A DNA stretch of 64,000 bases from Varroa destructor (Eukaryota > Arthropoda > Arachnida > Mesostigmata > Varroidae): assembly GCF_002443255.2 (NCBI RefSeq), contig NW_019211455.1:20435126-20499125 (forward strand). The letters run 5' to 3'. The position numbers were made by a program, and so were the translations under genes. This document shows, piece by piece, positions 47,101 through 59,261 of this stretch (its first letter is position 1; every line of letters starts with the position of its first letter). The notes below the pieces were generated by a model. That model was not told the origin of the DNA and made no database searches. It was given only the letters and a program-made list of their open reading frames with translations.

Positions 47101-47700
47101 ACTTAATGATGAAGTTCGCTAGAACCTGCTAAGCAGCTTAACAAACTGAATCTTTAACTCTATTTGTGTAACACACTTATTGAGATATTCCACGACTGAT
47201 TTATTGTAGTATAGCGTCCTAGAATGTGTTTGTTTAGCTCAGCGATTTAGTTGATACCACTGAGAATACTGCTAGACAAGTTCTCTATAGTATTGTCAAC
47301 AAAATCAACAACTTGTTAGTGGAACTGAACCTATCAGAGGATTGACACAAGCCCAATGTAGGCCTGTTGCCGATGGCAGTATCTTGTCGCACGTGAGTTC
47401 CATGTGATTATTGCTCCATTCGGCAGAATTTTACAGAGTACCACATGAGCTACATGTAGATGCACTATGGCGCCTCATCTCCGCATATAGACGTACACCT
47501 ACTAAAGACTCATTTCTCCCTAGTGCGAAGTTTCCGTAAGCAGAGCACAGAGCTGGCCGTACCTTCAGCAGGTTTTCGCGAAGCTAAAAATTATTGTTAG
47601 TATTATTGCCCGCTCAGATTCGTTCGTACGTCTCCTATTCTGCTCTATTTCCCGCCCGCACATGATGCTGTCATCAAGCTGCGCTTAAGCCGAAGTGTAT
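44200..47700. other. No gene recognised
   Basis: Frames under 90 codons; those at 45,281-45,677 are Lys/Thr-rich and caused by an A-rich tract. A hairpin TTTTTAGC (44,555) with GCTAAAAA (44,574) and the GGCA run at 45,822 are present. Nothing else is supported. Confidence 0.4.
45822..45841. repeat. (GGCA)5 microsatellite
   Basis: Five perfect GGCA units, preceded by CTGGCT and followed by GCCAG, so a weak foldback is also possible. Confidence 0.88.
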
Positions 47701-47718
47701 GAACATAATCCTTTACAG

Positions 47719-47963
47719 TGGTTCTCTATGCGGAATGGGCAAAGTCTGCATGGGGGTTGGTCACAGGCAGAAGATATATGCCCGATGTACATGTTTGGAA
47801 TTCATGCGACTTCGTGTGGTTGGCTCTCGTGATTATCCTTTGTGCCTACTTGCGTCCTAACTTCGCTTTCTTTCCCGTTGTTTCGTTCTGCTCATCACGC
47901 ACTACTTACGACCTAGGACGCATTGATCCCTGTAGAGCTTTTGAAATGGCTATCCCAGTGAAG
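47719..47963 (+). CDS. Candidate internal exon with a membrane segment
   Basis: A good acceptor (ATCCTTTACAG ending 47,718) and an acceptable donor (GTGAAG then GTAACA at 47,964) bound a 245-base exon open in one phase. G starts about 29% of codons. The product begins VLYAEWAKSAWGLVTGRRYM and has a hydrophobic segment of about 18 residues (FVWLALVIILCAYL onward) that could cross a membrane. A Cys/Arg-containing loop and FEMAIPVK follow. If unspliced the frame runs to a stop at 48,045. No family is recognised. The paired splice signals and amino-acid balance make this one of the better exon candidates. Confidence 0.3.
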
Positions 47964-48059
47964 GTAACAAGCGGCTCGTCCAGGCAGCCTATGATGGGTG
48001 GGGCCGGCGTGTGCAGCGGGGAACTTTGTTCTAATTTGTGTCAATAACGCCAAGAGAAA

Positions 48060-49740
48060 CACATGAGGGCCAAGTTAGAATATCAGTGAGTTAAACGTGA
48101 TAGACTTGAAGACGACGAGGTTGTGTTGCTGATTTTTTCGCTCGACGAGGAAAGCAGTCGCTCGCATAGGTCAGAACAGGCAACCATGCGAACGTATCGA
48201 CTAGCGTGGACCGGGCATATAGACAAAATTAGTGAAGGATTTACGCGCCGCTTTATGTAAACCTGACAGCAATTTGCTTACCCGAACATCTAGTCCTACA
48301 GCGAACCTCTAATGTTACAATATAGGATTATATGTAAACATAGGACCACTAAACTTTTACGTATTAAGTCTCGCGTTAACCTGAATCCGTGTGTTGTTGC
48401 TTTATAAGCTGAACACTGCCAGAAGAGATTACATAAAAGGAAACAGGCCGAACACATCGCTTCAGACTCATCTAGGCCTTCATACTATGTATTCTACTAG
48501 CTGCTAGTTTTCATCCGCGGAAATAGTCTGTATAAAATACGCAGTAACTTAAGTCCTGAAGAACATCTAAAGTTTTTAATCACATGGGCATTTCGTCATA
48601 CGACTAGTACATATTGATACGTGCTTGCATATTGATATTCTGTCAACACCCTGAACATCCTCAGAAATAGTTGAGAGCCATCATGTGCGCCACTCGGTTT
48701 AGCCGAAGAATTCTAGACTCAATATATTTCGCTTTTGACTTTTCTGATGGATTTAATGATCCTGACCGATGAAAGGAACGCTTCCTCGCCCTGACACTGA
48801 GCCAATGCGGACTATCTCCACAAAATCTTCATACATGCGATTTCGGATCAAGGTAATGTTAACATAAAAAAAAAACATAAACAAAAAATATAAAATAGCT
48901 ATTTTGACTTTTCCAGAGGAGAATATAAACGTGGAGTTTACGGGACACTGTGCTTTTGTTAATGCGGTATTGGCATGCTTCAGAGTAATTAAGCAACGGC
49001 GATGCTTTGTTATTTACTTGAGCAGAAGGAGTAGCCAATATTGAAGCTAACGAGGATATTACCAATTATTAGATAATTGCTACTAGAAATTGATTAACAG
49101 TTTGACATTTTCTTTGCTTGTGGGCTCGTGAGTAGTGTATCCGTGGAGGAAGAAAATTGGAGTTGCTTAATCGTTTAACGTTAGTCGGGCTAACGAGCTG
49201 TTGAGTTTATTGAGATTCAAGGAGGGCCTCAGCAGGCGTAAGCACTTCGAAGCAGCTCGAACGAGGAAGCCCCTCGCCGGCAAGAGATGATGCCCGATTC
49301 AGCTGGTTCATCGTTATTCACTGACACAGGCACCCGGTGAGAGCCTGCTTAGGTCCGCCAACAGGAACACGAAGGGACTAGTAGTCAGGCTTTGTTTACC
49401 TATCTCACAGAGTATCCTACACATTAAGAATATATATCTAAGAAAGAAGAGGTAAACAGCACTTTTTAAAGACGATATTAGCGATATGTAGATGCTTGTA
49501 AATTTTAGTGTTTTTTGTTCAATGTCATTCACCTTAGCAGTAAACGTAATTGAAATATAATGAGCAGCGTGCAAAGAACGGAAAACCGGTCAACTTACAT
49601 TGGAAAATCTGCGTACTTTATTAGAATGTAAACTGTTTCATTAATTGATCGAGCAGCATAAAAAGCAAGAATAAATGTTAACACTTTTTAAGTTGTATAG
49701 TAAAAGTTGTCAATAGACGCTGCCCGGTCTTAGCACCCTG
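48060..49740. other. No gene recognised
   Basis: Only short frames, the longest being 86 codons on the minus strand (49,314-49,574) with no support. Confidence 0.4.
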
Positions 49741-49776
49741 TATATCTATCTATATATACTTCTATATTACTAGTGC

Positions 49777-49935
49777 TACGTCCGATATCGCTGTTAGGCA
49801 TTGCATCATACACACGCCTGGCCCCCCGGCACGAAGCGTATTGTCTGTCGACGCCCGGATTCGAACCTAGGCACCACGTCTGTAAGATTAGCGTATATAT
49901 ACAGATACGCTATCCGCTAAGCTGTCACGGGGATA
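49777..49935 (-). mobile_element. tRNA-derived SINE-like repeat, best-preserved copy 3
   Basis: On the minus strand an A-box CAGCTTAGCGG (about 49,924-49,914) and a B-box GGTTCGAATCC (49,867-49,857) are present in the right order. They are spaced about 47 bases apart, somewhat longer than in a normal tRNA because of an internal TATA-rich hairpin (GCGTAT with ATACGC). After the tRNA-like head comes a roughly 75-base body ending in AACAGCGATATCGGACG, then a tail of TATA and GATA repeats (49,741-49,770). The body motifs recur at 11.5, 44.0 and 63.0 kb. The cloverleaf is too degraded to be a working tRNA gene. Confidence 0.7.
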
Positions 49936-49959
49936 GCACTTTATATCGACAATATCGGT

Positions 49960-52790
49960 ACTAAATATTCTCCTAGCTCATCGTAGCTTTCTCACGAAGG
50001 AAAGGTCCAGTTCTTGGAATTTTTTCAATTTTCAACACATTCAATACAATTTTCAACAGACATGCTGATACTACTTTAACTGATTAAATTGTCTACTATT
50101 TTTGGTAATCTTATTGTTATTGTATTAGCTAGACAGAGCCACTCCTTTGTTTTATCATCGAAGGTGGCAAATCGCATTGCGTGTAAACATGTAATACAGT
50201 TCTGTTCATTTAACGTCATGTCAACCCCTTCAGCAGACGTATTTTCGCCTCATCCCCTTCTGAGGCTGCCATCGTCGAAACACCTTTTCTTCTACAAAAC
50301 GTTTTTTGTTCCACTTGTGTAAGCCAGTTAAGTCTACTGGACGTCTTTTAGGCTCGATAGTTATCGCGTACTGGCGTTGTGCAAAAGCTGTCGTTACCCA
50401 CAATAGATGGTTATGAGAACTGTGCAGACGAATTTTACACCAAACGGTAGTTGTCAAAAGCCGTCCAGAGCCACGCCACCCCACCCCACCAGACTAGCCA
50501 AATCGAGCCGCTTAAAAAACAGCATTTCCGCTCCAAAGAATACCCCCTGCGTCGCTCCTTGCGTGCTCTGATGCCTTAGCCAGATTCGCGTCGAGCCCTT
50601 CTATCGTGACGAGGCGGCAACGATAAGGCTGGCCTGTCTCATGAGAACACCCATTTATTTCCAACCGTCGCCCTTATTGTAACAGTCGACTGGTACACGA
50701 TGGCCAAGCGCTTTTGATTCTCTACGCCGCCTCCATCGTTGACAAAACTGAAGTGTCCTGCCGCGCTCCTGATGACTCGTGGGTGTCCCTCAGTTTATCA
50801 TCTTCACCACCGCCTTCAGATGGGTAAAGCAAGAAGTAACAGAAGAACGGCGATTCAACTAGTGTATTTTTGCGTGGCAACTTCACATGAGTGCTAATCA
50901 GTAGGTTATTTATTGCTAATGATGGCAATAAAATTTTCGACGCGCGTGCATAGAATGAATAACAAGCTCAAACAAACCTTCGACCCGCTGCTCATCGACA
51001 CAGGGTATATCGTTTCTCTAGCTGGATATATTGACCGACTGACTGATTCAACGATACAGATGCCAGCTTTCATGTTCCTAGATGCTTTATTTAGATTTAT
51101 CATCTGCCTGTGACGTAGCCGGACGACGATTATTTCGCATGTTTTTTATAGACTAGTCTCATTTAACGTAGGCAGCATAGCGATCCACTTGACGAAACCA
51201 TGTAATGTAGATCATGGGCGCCCTTGACTCTGCTCTAGCACTAGTGCTCGAATAACTGGATTATGTGCTTAATCATTGCAATAATTTGCCCAGGAGCAAA
51301 ATGCTAATGCCCCCCGCTCTCGTGTATGTAAGCGCACTACTGCCTAGCTAATGGAGCTCTGTTTCCGATTTAACTTGTGTACCACATCGAAAACGGTCGG
51401 CAGATAGCTCGCAGCCATTATCTAATTTTAAATTCGCCATTCTTTAGATTAAATGTAGAACATATCGTAATGGATGGCGGCAGCTAACAAATCGTCGTTT
51501 CTTGAGGTATGGACAGCAGGGATGTGCAAATAGGGGGTACACAAAGCGACAATAGCAGCTGTTGCCATCCGTACAGTCGAGATGTTACCGTGGATTGTCA
51601 ATACGCCGAAATACGAATGGTTATTGTCTCTTTGACAGATTTGCCTGTTCGAAATTCGTCAAGATGTTACAATAGTTCGGTATCTTGTTCTGGAGTGGTT
51701 TAGGAGAAGGTGACGCATAGTTTAGCCGTAGTCTAAGGGGAGCTGGTATAGGTGACAGCCGGCAGGCCTTCCGTTTAGCGCGATCCTTCGACGATCGAAT
51801 TATTCCCGCGCGCCGTCATTGCCATCATTCTGTTAGCTAAAGCTAGATAGTGTCACTGAGTTGGTTCATTATTAAATCACTCCTCATCATTGAGATATGT
51901 AGAATTATGTCGTGATTTCAATATGCAAACGGGACATGAAGCGTGATTTAAATAAATACTTAAACGATTACGTTCATTTATCGGAAAACAGCGAATAATT
52001 GTTACCACTAGTAGACTAATATCTCATGTATGATAGTTCTCAATACTCTTGACCTCTAGACGCGACTGCGATACCAATCGTATTCAACGATAGCACCGCA
52101 AGTATACTCTTTCTGGAAAAATAACATATGTCACGCTAAAACTCCAACGTTTCGCTAATTCACTCGTTTTTAGAGTAATTGACACTTTCACAACATCGCA
52201 CTCGTAATAGAATTATCCTTCTTCTTCTGTAAACCTTTCTCCCATTGTTATATGAAAGATGGATCCGCTCTGCAATTTCGTTCATGACGCCTGCATCCTC
52301 TCTCATGGGACCTTTCTTATTTCCATGCCCCTTATAACATAGCTAGGGATTCCGAGTAAGAACTTAAGTCAACTGGTGCCTACGTCCGTGATAATAATAG
52401 TGACAGATTCATTGGCGACCTTTGGAAATTGCGTAACATTTTAATGCATAGCCGCTAGCTAGACCTGTTGTGTAATGCTATAAATATGGTTGTACTTTTA
52501 CGATATCAAAACAAACGTTTGTGTTGTATTTAGAAGGCGTTCATTTCGTGCGTGACAGAAGCCCCCACAAAGCGCCGGACATCGATACCCAACAATCAAG
52601 ACTCTAAGATGAGCGTCCGGCCTTCCCTCCCTAGGCCGGCAGAGCAGTTTACCTAAGCTTTTAATATGTCTTTTTATTCAGATTTTATTGCCCCTTGCTT
52701 ATCGGACGTCTGCATTGTTGTGGCGTTATAATGACGCAATATTGTCGCAAAGCGATGTGTCATATGTCAGCAAGGCGCTTGTAAAGGCCC
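49960..52790. other. No gene recognised
   Basis: Frames of 60-84 codons only. A 12-base direct repeat (CAATTTTCAACA at 50,026 and 50,047) is a small tandem duplication. Confidence 0.38.
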
Positions 52791-52976
52791 TATGGCGATG
52801 ATCAACGGCGCGATGGCCGACTCATCTGGCATGGCTCGCCAGGCCCTACCTTCTGCGCCAGGTGTCGAGTACTGTGTACCTTAATACCAGGATCACCTAC
52901 TCAAATCTTGCTGAAGACGAGAAACCACTAGAGTTTTTTTTGTCTCCCTTTTCTCTGCTTCCCATTCGATCCGCCG

Positions 52977-53255
52977 ATGCGTCTGTACCCCCACCGAGTT
53001 GGGTCCGTCAAATCGCTGGCTCCGTTGGCCCGCACTCAGCCGGTGGTCAGCGTTCGACTGCTTGCTACCGCCCGCCGGTGGCCTTCTTTCTCGTTACTAC
53101 CATCTAACCAACTTGCCACTCAAAAACTTTTTCAAGCAGACCTCTCGATGCGGGAGACGCCATGGTTCTCTGCCCTTTGGCTTGTCGGGCCTTATTCGGT
53201 CACAATATGGTCGAAACAAGCGCCAGACAATAGAAAATGGCCCAACTACGGTTAA
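52977..53255 (+). CDS. Candidate 92-aa ORF with mitochondrial-presequence-like start
   Basis: ATG to TAA, preceded by a pyrimidine-rich leader (52,930-52,970). The first 34 residues are rich in Arg, Ser, Ala and Leu with no acidic residue (VGSVKSLAPLARTQ, VRLLATARRW), the composition of a mitochondrial import signal. The rest contains KLFQADLSMRETP and an aromatic hydrophobic stretch (WFSALWLVGPYSVTIW). I do not recognise the protein. The island is also open in two other + phases (from about 52,803 to 53,107, and 52,999-53,346) and one minus phase. An AATAAA lies at about 53,525. Confidence 0.25.
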   Translation: MRLYPHRVGSVKSLAPLARTQPVVSVRLLATARRWPSFSLLPSNQLATQKLFQADLSMRETPWFSALWLVGPYSVTIWSKQAPDNRKWPNYG

Positions 53256-53610
53256 CTGGTTTGGGTGGCTGCCAGGCCCGCCGATACCCAACTTGCCGAC
53301 AACCAGAATTAGAGCAGTATCAGTTATAATAACGGTGTTGACCTAGTATTAATAGCTATCTGCCGCGTGCACTGGTTTCGCACGCGTCTGCTGAACGCAT
53401 GTAACGGAGAATCTATGAAGGTCTCAGTCCACTATCGACAATCTTAGGCGTATCCTGATATAGCGTTTATAAAACGCGAATTTGTTTGTAGGCAATCGTT
53501 GAAGCTTGTAACAAAGTGAAGGCAAATAAAGAATTGTTGCTTATGCGTAAAAAATCATTTATTACATTAAATCAACAGTTCCAAATTTGTTTATTTCGAA
53601 ATTCATTACA

Positions 53611-53690
53611 ACTGGGCTTGAACCCGCGTCTCCCGGCTTTTCTTACGAGGGCTCAGTACCGAATCTTCTCGTGACGATTTGTTATCGCTA
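53611..53690 (-). repeat. Possible tRNA-like relic
   Basis: On the minus strand GGGTTCAAGCCC (53,625-53,614) resembles a B-box, preceded by GCCGGGAGACGC as in tRNA variable/T arms. The A-box region is unclear and a cloverleaf cannot be completed. It is a tRNA-derived repeat fragment or coincidence, and its motifs differ from the four-copy family. Confidence 0.25.
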
Positions 53691-53929
53691 GCAACTAGTA
53701 GGTGTTGTCTATTGCCATTATTTAGGCTCAAGACTCGTCAAGGCACAACACAGGGTTACTTTAAGAAGGTCAGTCATCTTGATTCTAAAGCGAGTTTTAC
53801 CATTCGTACTATACGAGACAGATCGAGTGGCTCAATATCGCAATTCGGTATTTGACCCCCTGCCGAACTTTCAAGGAAATTATATATTAATTATAGTTGA
53901 CATCGTTATAAGGCATGTCGTTTGGTAAG

Positions 53930-53957
53930 GTGGAGATATGTTATAGCGTATCTCCAC
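53930..53957. other. Perfect 9-bp hairpin
   Basis: GTGGAGATA (53,930-53,938) pairs with TATCTCCAC (53,949-53,957) around a 10-base loop. No T-run follows; role unknown. Confidence 0.5.
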
Positions 53958-54562
53958 ATTGATACTTTTAATGGGTACGTCCGTAGCTGCGCTAGATTGT
54001 ATCCAAACTCTTGTGGGCAATGAGCACAAAGATACAAAAGCATCTTCAATAACTAATCGATACTCAAAGACGTTCATTTATACCTGTAATTAGAGATTGT
54101 ACCATTACTTGTATTGTTCATTTCTGTTAATCCGTAGAATGATTATAGAAGACATTTCTATATATATCGTTTCTATTCATTGCTGCGACAAATTTCTGTT
54201 TGGCTTCTTTCTTTCTTTTGTCTTCTGTTTCGTTGTTCTTGCCTATATATATATGAAGATAAAGTACGCATTATGGCCCCAGGAGCGTCATTAAGTGCTT
54301 CTTCGCCGAAACGACGTACCATAAGAGCACTTCTACGACCGAGGGTGCACAGACCGATGGGTAAAACGGACGGGGCTTGAGAGCAGGCTGTTCCGTCGTC
54401 GCAGCCCCCGCCGTCCCGCTGCAGTTGGTTCGCCCACTGCTTCTTCTTTTTCGACTGCTGCTGTCAGGGTACATGGAAAGCAGCAGCAGCCCCTGCCGTT
54501 TGCGCTAGAAAGAAGTTGAGGAACTGAGTGCAATCGAGAAAATAACGGGGCGGCGTCTGTAA

Positions 54563-54841
54563 ATAGGTGAGATTTATTGGACCGACTGGGATGTGCTTTT
54601 GTCAACCAACCGCTGGCTGCTATACGACGAAAGAACAGGCAGAGCTCATTACGTCAACAGCAGAAGCAGCAGGTTGACTGTCTGTCTGCTTAGAGGTACG
54701 GGAGCGCTGTTCCCTATCCATTTAACGGTGTATGGCAAAGTAAACGGATGGCATAACGTGGGGATACAAGGGCTGACCGTACCCAACGTCCGAGCAGCGC
54801 TACTACCACTTATACCTCTCTGTAGTTTCTGTGCAACTTAG
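54563..54841 (+). CDS. Candidate exon with YWTD-like and WW-like fragments
   Basis: The frame is open for 92 codons after a TAA to the TAG at 54,839 and starts without a Met. Its beginning reads GEIYWTDWD; YWTD is the hallmark of LDL-receptor beta-propeller repeats. Shortly after, WLLYDERTGRAHYVNS (from 54,614) resembles the first two strands of a WW domain (W, then (Y)DE-TGR-YYVN), but the second conserved Trp is absent. Neither match is sufficient to name a domain. Possible acceptor: AAATAG at 54,566. The Leu/Pro-rich end (ALLPLIPLCSFCAT) looks less natural. Confidence 0.22.
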   Translation: MGEIYWTDWDVLLSTNRWLLYDERTGRAHYVNSRSSRLTVCLLRGTGALFPIHLTVYGKVNGWHNVGIQGLTVPNVRAALLPLIPLCSFCAT

Positions 54842-54999
54842 GCAGATAGGTACGCAATAATAGAAAGGCGAAGCAAGGGCTGTCTTATGAGACGGAATTA
54901 TTGTCTTAAAGTTAAGTTGCGCTATAGGCGATGTCGCAGGCTGTTCTATTCAATGGAAAACAATGCAAATATGTAGAAAATTACCATGTAGCATGGAAG

Positions 55000-57700
55000 A
55001 AAGAGGAAAGCTAACCCACAATGAATGTTAGAATTATCTAATTGAAATTTAATTATTGTACAAAAGAATACAGGTTCGCCAATTCCCACCAGTTGACTTT
55101 AGCATCGCAGCCTAAATTGAAATAAATTGAAAATTTCACCATTATAATTGGATTTTATTGGAGTTTTCCGAAAATCTATTCGTAAAACATGCGTTCTGTT
55201 CTGGCTACAAAATTATCACTTCCTTGATATACTTCATTTATCGGAGAGACAACGAGGTCTTACCAGTAGGGGGAGAACACCATTTTCGGGAACACTTCGC
55301 GTGTTGTGAGGTAAAAGAGATGCTATAGTAAAATGGATCTCATACAGATTTTTGTTACTGAGACTAAGATCTCTGGGTATGAATACTTTTGGTATTGGCT
55401 GATTGTGTTTGGACCTTTTAAGAGCAAAGGTAGACATTTACTACGAATAAATGTACTTAGGATATCATAGCTTGTAAGTAACGCGGTCCGAGGTAATCGC
55501 ATAGAAAATACTTTTAGCTTCTGTATTTATTCAGCTGGGAATAACGCCTTTCGTGTAGGCAGGCTTTGCGTGACAAAATCTATTTTATCTTCGGCTGAGG
55601 CTCAGTTCCAGGCGGAACTAGTGTCGAACATATTAAAGCGTTGATTGAAGATTCAAATTGGGTAAGACGATGGCATGCGGGCTTTCTACGGCCTAGAAAA
55701 TGCTGAGAGAGGTTACGCAAACTCATGGAGCATAGCCGTACGATGAATCACCTCAGCCATTATGTTTGATTATACACTAATAACAGCAAAAAATCTGACT
55801 TTGAAAAGCGCAGTAATTATTGCGTTGTCGTTTATGCCTAACAAAGTGTGCTTCTTACATGCTGTTATTAATACACGCTAACTGGTTGAAAATCTATTAA
55901 TTTAAAAGGACTCACAGGGTTGCATAAAAAGTATGCTTTCTGCCTTTATTATGTTTTTACAATGATTGAGCATATATTGATATGCGTATCAAAATTCCTG
56001 TGCCTGTATTTGTAGGTCTCGTTTGGAGGTTTCTATTTATGTAAGCCTCCAACGAAAGCAAGCTAGGGTTAGAGGAGACGCGAAGGCGCAGGCGCGGGCG
56101 CGGGAAGGCGCCCGACAGAGTCAAGTGGATTCCTGGTATCGAATAACTACCACTTGAGACGGCACTACGGAAAAAAAACCTGTCTCGGGGCCCTTCAACG
56201 CGACGTCAAGCTGCACGCGATCAAAGAATGCAATCGTTTATATTTAACCTTCTTCTTAACTCGAAGCATCGCATAGAGTGCCGCAACCATTTCAGCTGGG
56301 AAGCTATTCCAGCCCTACCATACTGTAGAGCTTGACTTCTGATAAACATAATAATAACTGCCATTTTGCTAAGACGTACTACAGTGTGACTCGGCAAGCC
56401 AGTTCGGTGATCTGGCCTTTCAGAGAGAAGGCTTCTATATGAAACATACGTTTCTGTGCGGAACAATTGCCGTGGGAAATAAGGAAGTATGGATGCGTAA
56501 TGTGCAGCATGGACTTTACTGAGGGCAACCAACTGGGACCGGAGAATGAGAAAGTGAGACCTAAATATTGATTTTTCTCAGCAGATAGTCACGGAGGGAT
56601 CTTGCCAGTGACGGCACTGCGCGTACGCAAACAGTCATACCTTGTATTTAGGGACGCTGGATAGCGCTAAGCGTGTTTGACGATGACTATACCATGAGAT
56701 GCTGCTAATTGCACAGAGAACTCAATCGTCTTTATAAGGCGAAAGCCTACGATGACAAATGACAGAAAAAGGACTAATTCGCTTAATAACGATAACAATT
56801 CACAGTATAAAGTGATCTATTATTGACCTACAATGGCCATATTATTTATCTGCGAATAAAAGTACTTGAAACAGTAGCATAGATCTTAATAAAGATTCGC
56901 ATCATCAAATATATGGGTAAATAATTTCTAAAGTAAGCCGTTGCACATATGAAGAGGAAGCAGAGCTTTTCTCCGTACAAGGTCGTTTTTTGTATGGACT
57001 TTTACAAGACATTATCGAAATAATCAATATATGAGATTGCTATTAACGATGCGATTGTGACTTTTAATCAATAGATTGGTCAGGTTGCTCGCTGTCGTAA
57101 GAAAAGCTTAGTAAAATTAGCGTAACTGTTACGGAGAGTATATGTTCCGACCTCAGTGCGGCGATTTGTATCGGCCAGAAATCACAAAAATATTTCTATA
57201 ATATTTCACAGTTTCGTTGAAGCAGCCCATTCAAATGTCTCAGAATAACCTGAAGAAGGCTCGTTTCGCCCCTGAGGCAAATGGGCCCACCAGCTGTTGT
57301 GGTGTAGTAAAGACGAGAACAGCACAAGAAGAAAAGGACGGGTACCACGTCCGCTAAGGCTGTTCCCAGCTCCTATTTTGCTTAGCAATCGCGATGCAGT
57401 GGTATCGTTAGTCTTGAGGACAAAACAAAAACAAGCAGAAAAATCTTCGTAGTTTAATGAAACCGAGCGCGACCAATTGTAAATGATGTCACCATATTCA
57501 TACTATCGACTTGCTATCTTTTGAAATGCAGCCAATTCACCGTCAGGTTCACCCCGTTTCTGATTCTGTATAGTGATTATTAGCAGAAAATTCAGTCTTT
57601 CAGATAACAACGGTAACTTAGTTCCTCGTGCACGGTCGGAACGCTATGCGTTTCTATTTTGTTTTATTATTGTTGCTAATAATGAAATCAGTAAATCACT
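55000..57700. other. No gene recognised
   Basis: AT-rich apart from a small GC-rich patch at 56,078-56,113. One 103-codon minus frame (56,221-56,532) lacks supporting signals. No repeats of the local family were found. Confidence 0.38.
56078..56113. repeat. GC-rich GGCGC/GGGCGC short tandem run
   Basis: Repeated GGCGC and GCGGGC units, about 80% G+C, isolated in AT-rich sequence and CpG-dense. It could be an eroded minisatellite or part of a promoter. Confidence 0.45.
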
Positions 57701-57751
57701 CATGTTCAGTATTAATACCGAACCTTAGTTTTCAGTTCTTTTTCTGTGTTT

Positions 57752-57994
57752 ATGGCACTCTTACAATGTTTTATTGTGGCAGGGCATTTAACTGAAGCTG
57801 GATGCGCACTGGTCCCTTTTGAAAACTTACGGCAAATGCTCGGTAGCCCACGTCGGCTTTGGGAAATAAGTATTTGTGCTAGGTTTTGTTGGCTATTTTT
57901 TGCAAAATTGACAGCTCATTCAATGCACGAGAACGTTATTGGAGGGAATTCAATAGGCAGCCATCAGAAGGAGAAGAAAGAGGCTAACATATAA
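57752..57994 (+). CDS. Candidate ORF, 80 aa
   Basis: The ATG at 57,752 (G at +4) follows a T-rich stretch containing TTTTCAG; the frame ends in TAA. The N-terminus MALLQCFIVAGHLTEAGCAL is moderately hydrophobic. The middle (FENLRQMLGSPRRLWEI) is helical-looking, and the end is Lys/Glu-rich (HQKEKKEANI). No domain is recognised; length is compatible with chance. Confidence 0.2.
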   Translation: MALLQCFIVAGHLTEAGCALVPFENLRQMLGSPRRLWEISICARFCWLFFAKLTAHSMHENVIGGNSIGSHQKEKKEANI

Positions 57995-57999
57995 ATGAG

Positions 58000-59250
58000 G
58001 TCAACGATGTGACGCCAATTTTTCGGGGTTTTTTTTACGGTTGTTCATAGGCGTACGTGTTCATTATGGCAACTGTCGGCTCACAGACAATATCATTAAT
58101 CTTATTTTCTCTTTAACCTATGTATAATACTCCGCTAGGTTACGGTAAAATCATCCCATGCGAAAACGTCCCATTCTCTTTTACATATATTCCTCTCCCC
58201 CTATCCTGTCAAATTTTATGACCGAAAAGCGGTTCTTGCAATATTACATCCCTTTAACACACGTCCTTCTGGTCTTCTCTTCGTTGTCGTCATCGATTCA
58301 TTATTGAGGCTCTATCCGAACTACGGGAAACGACTCGTTGAGGCACTGATCTGATTTTGACTGGGTAAAAGAAGGCCAAGAAGTTGATTTGGATGTCAAA
58401 CAATAACATCAGAAGCAGCGGCAGCGACAGCAACACTAACATCCATCCAAGTAAATGACAAGAGAAACTGGTTGACTGGAAAATGGATGCGAGGGAATCG
58501 GCCGCCGACCGAACGACTGTAACAGAAACGAACGAGACGCGCAAGAGCCTTATTCCAATGTTGATGATGTTGCGGGCGTTCCGCAAAGGCGAAGACATGG
58601 AGGAACAAGAAAAGAAGAGAGCTTTAAAGGTTTTTGCTCTGTCCTGAGCTCCGGGCCGAGACTTAGAAGCACGCCTCAGAGGAATAACTTCGAATTGAAA
58701 TAGTCACTGAAAACGCACGCAATCAACGACTCGAGGGTCTGCCGGGCCCCCTACTTGACCCCCCCTCCTCCTAGATCTGCTTTGGTTTTTGTCCTGTTTC
58801 AGTTCAATGCTCTGGCGACGAGTTTTACGTTGCTCGACTTTGACTCGCTCCTTTTTTTCTCGTTTCGTCCTTTTTCTTTGATAACTCTTTCTTGCTTGCC
58901 CTTTCTGGATTTGCCCTCGCGCTACGAGACACTCCTAACTGCTTCTGCTGTTAATACAGGACCCGCTCTTGGATTATATAGATTGGGCGGCGCATCGTGT
59001 GCTGCAGAGTACACGTATTCTTAGCTTCACGAAGCTGTAACGCGAAGACGTAGACATCCGGATTTCGGTTTCTTTTACCAGATCGAGTTTGCTAGTCGAC
59101 GTTGCTACTAACAGTAAACACACAACTACTTACAACATCGATACGTGGCTCTCAATGCAGTACCAAAAGAAAGAATAAATCAGTAATGTAGTATTTCTTC
59201 AGCTTGTTTTTTCTTTTCTACCCAGCCTTGCTGGCCGGCGTCGTTCTTTC
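58000..59250. other. Pyrimidine/purine-skewed island, no firm gene
   Basis: Overlapping frames at 58,290-58,608 (minus) and 58,755-59,024 (+) arise from purine-rich or pyrimidine-rich DNA and read as Ser/Leu/Phe-rich proteins. I treat them as composition artefacts. Confidence 0.35.
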
Positions 59251-59261
59251 AATGATGTGCG

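Noticed and set aside
50089..50172. Frame reading STIFGNLIVIVLARQSHS, like GPCR helix 1
   Set aside because: A single hydrophobic GN-x-x-V match with no second helix and a poor donor; likely coincidence.
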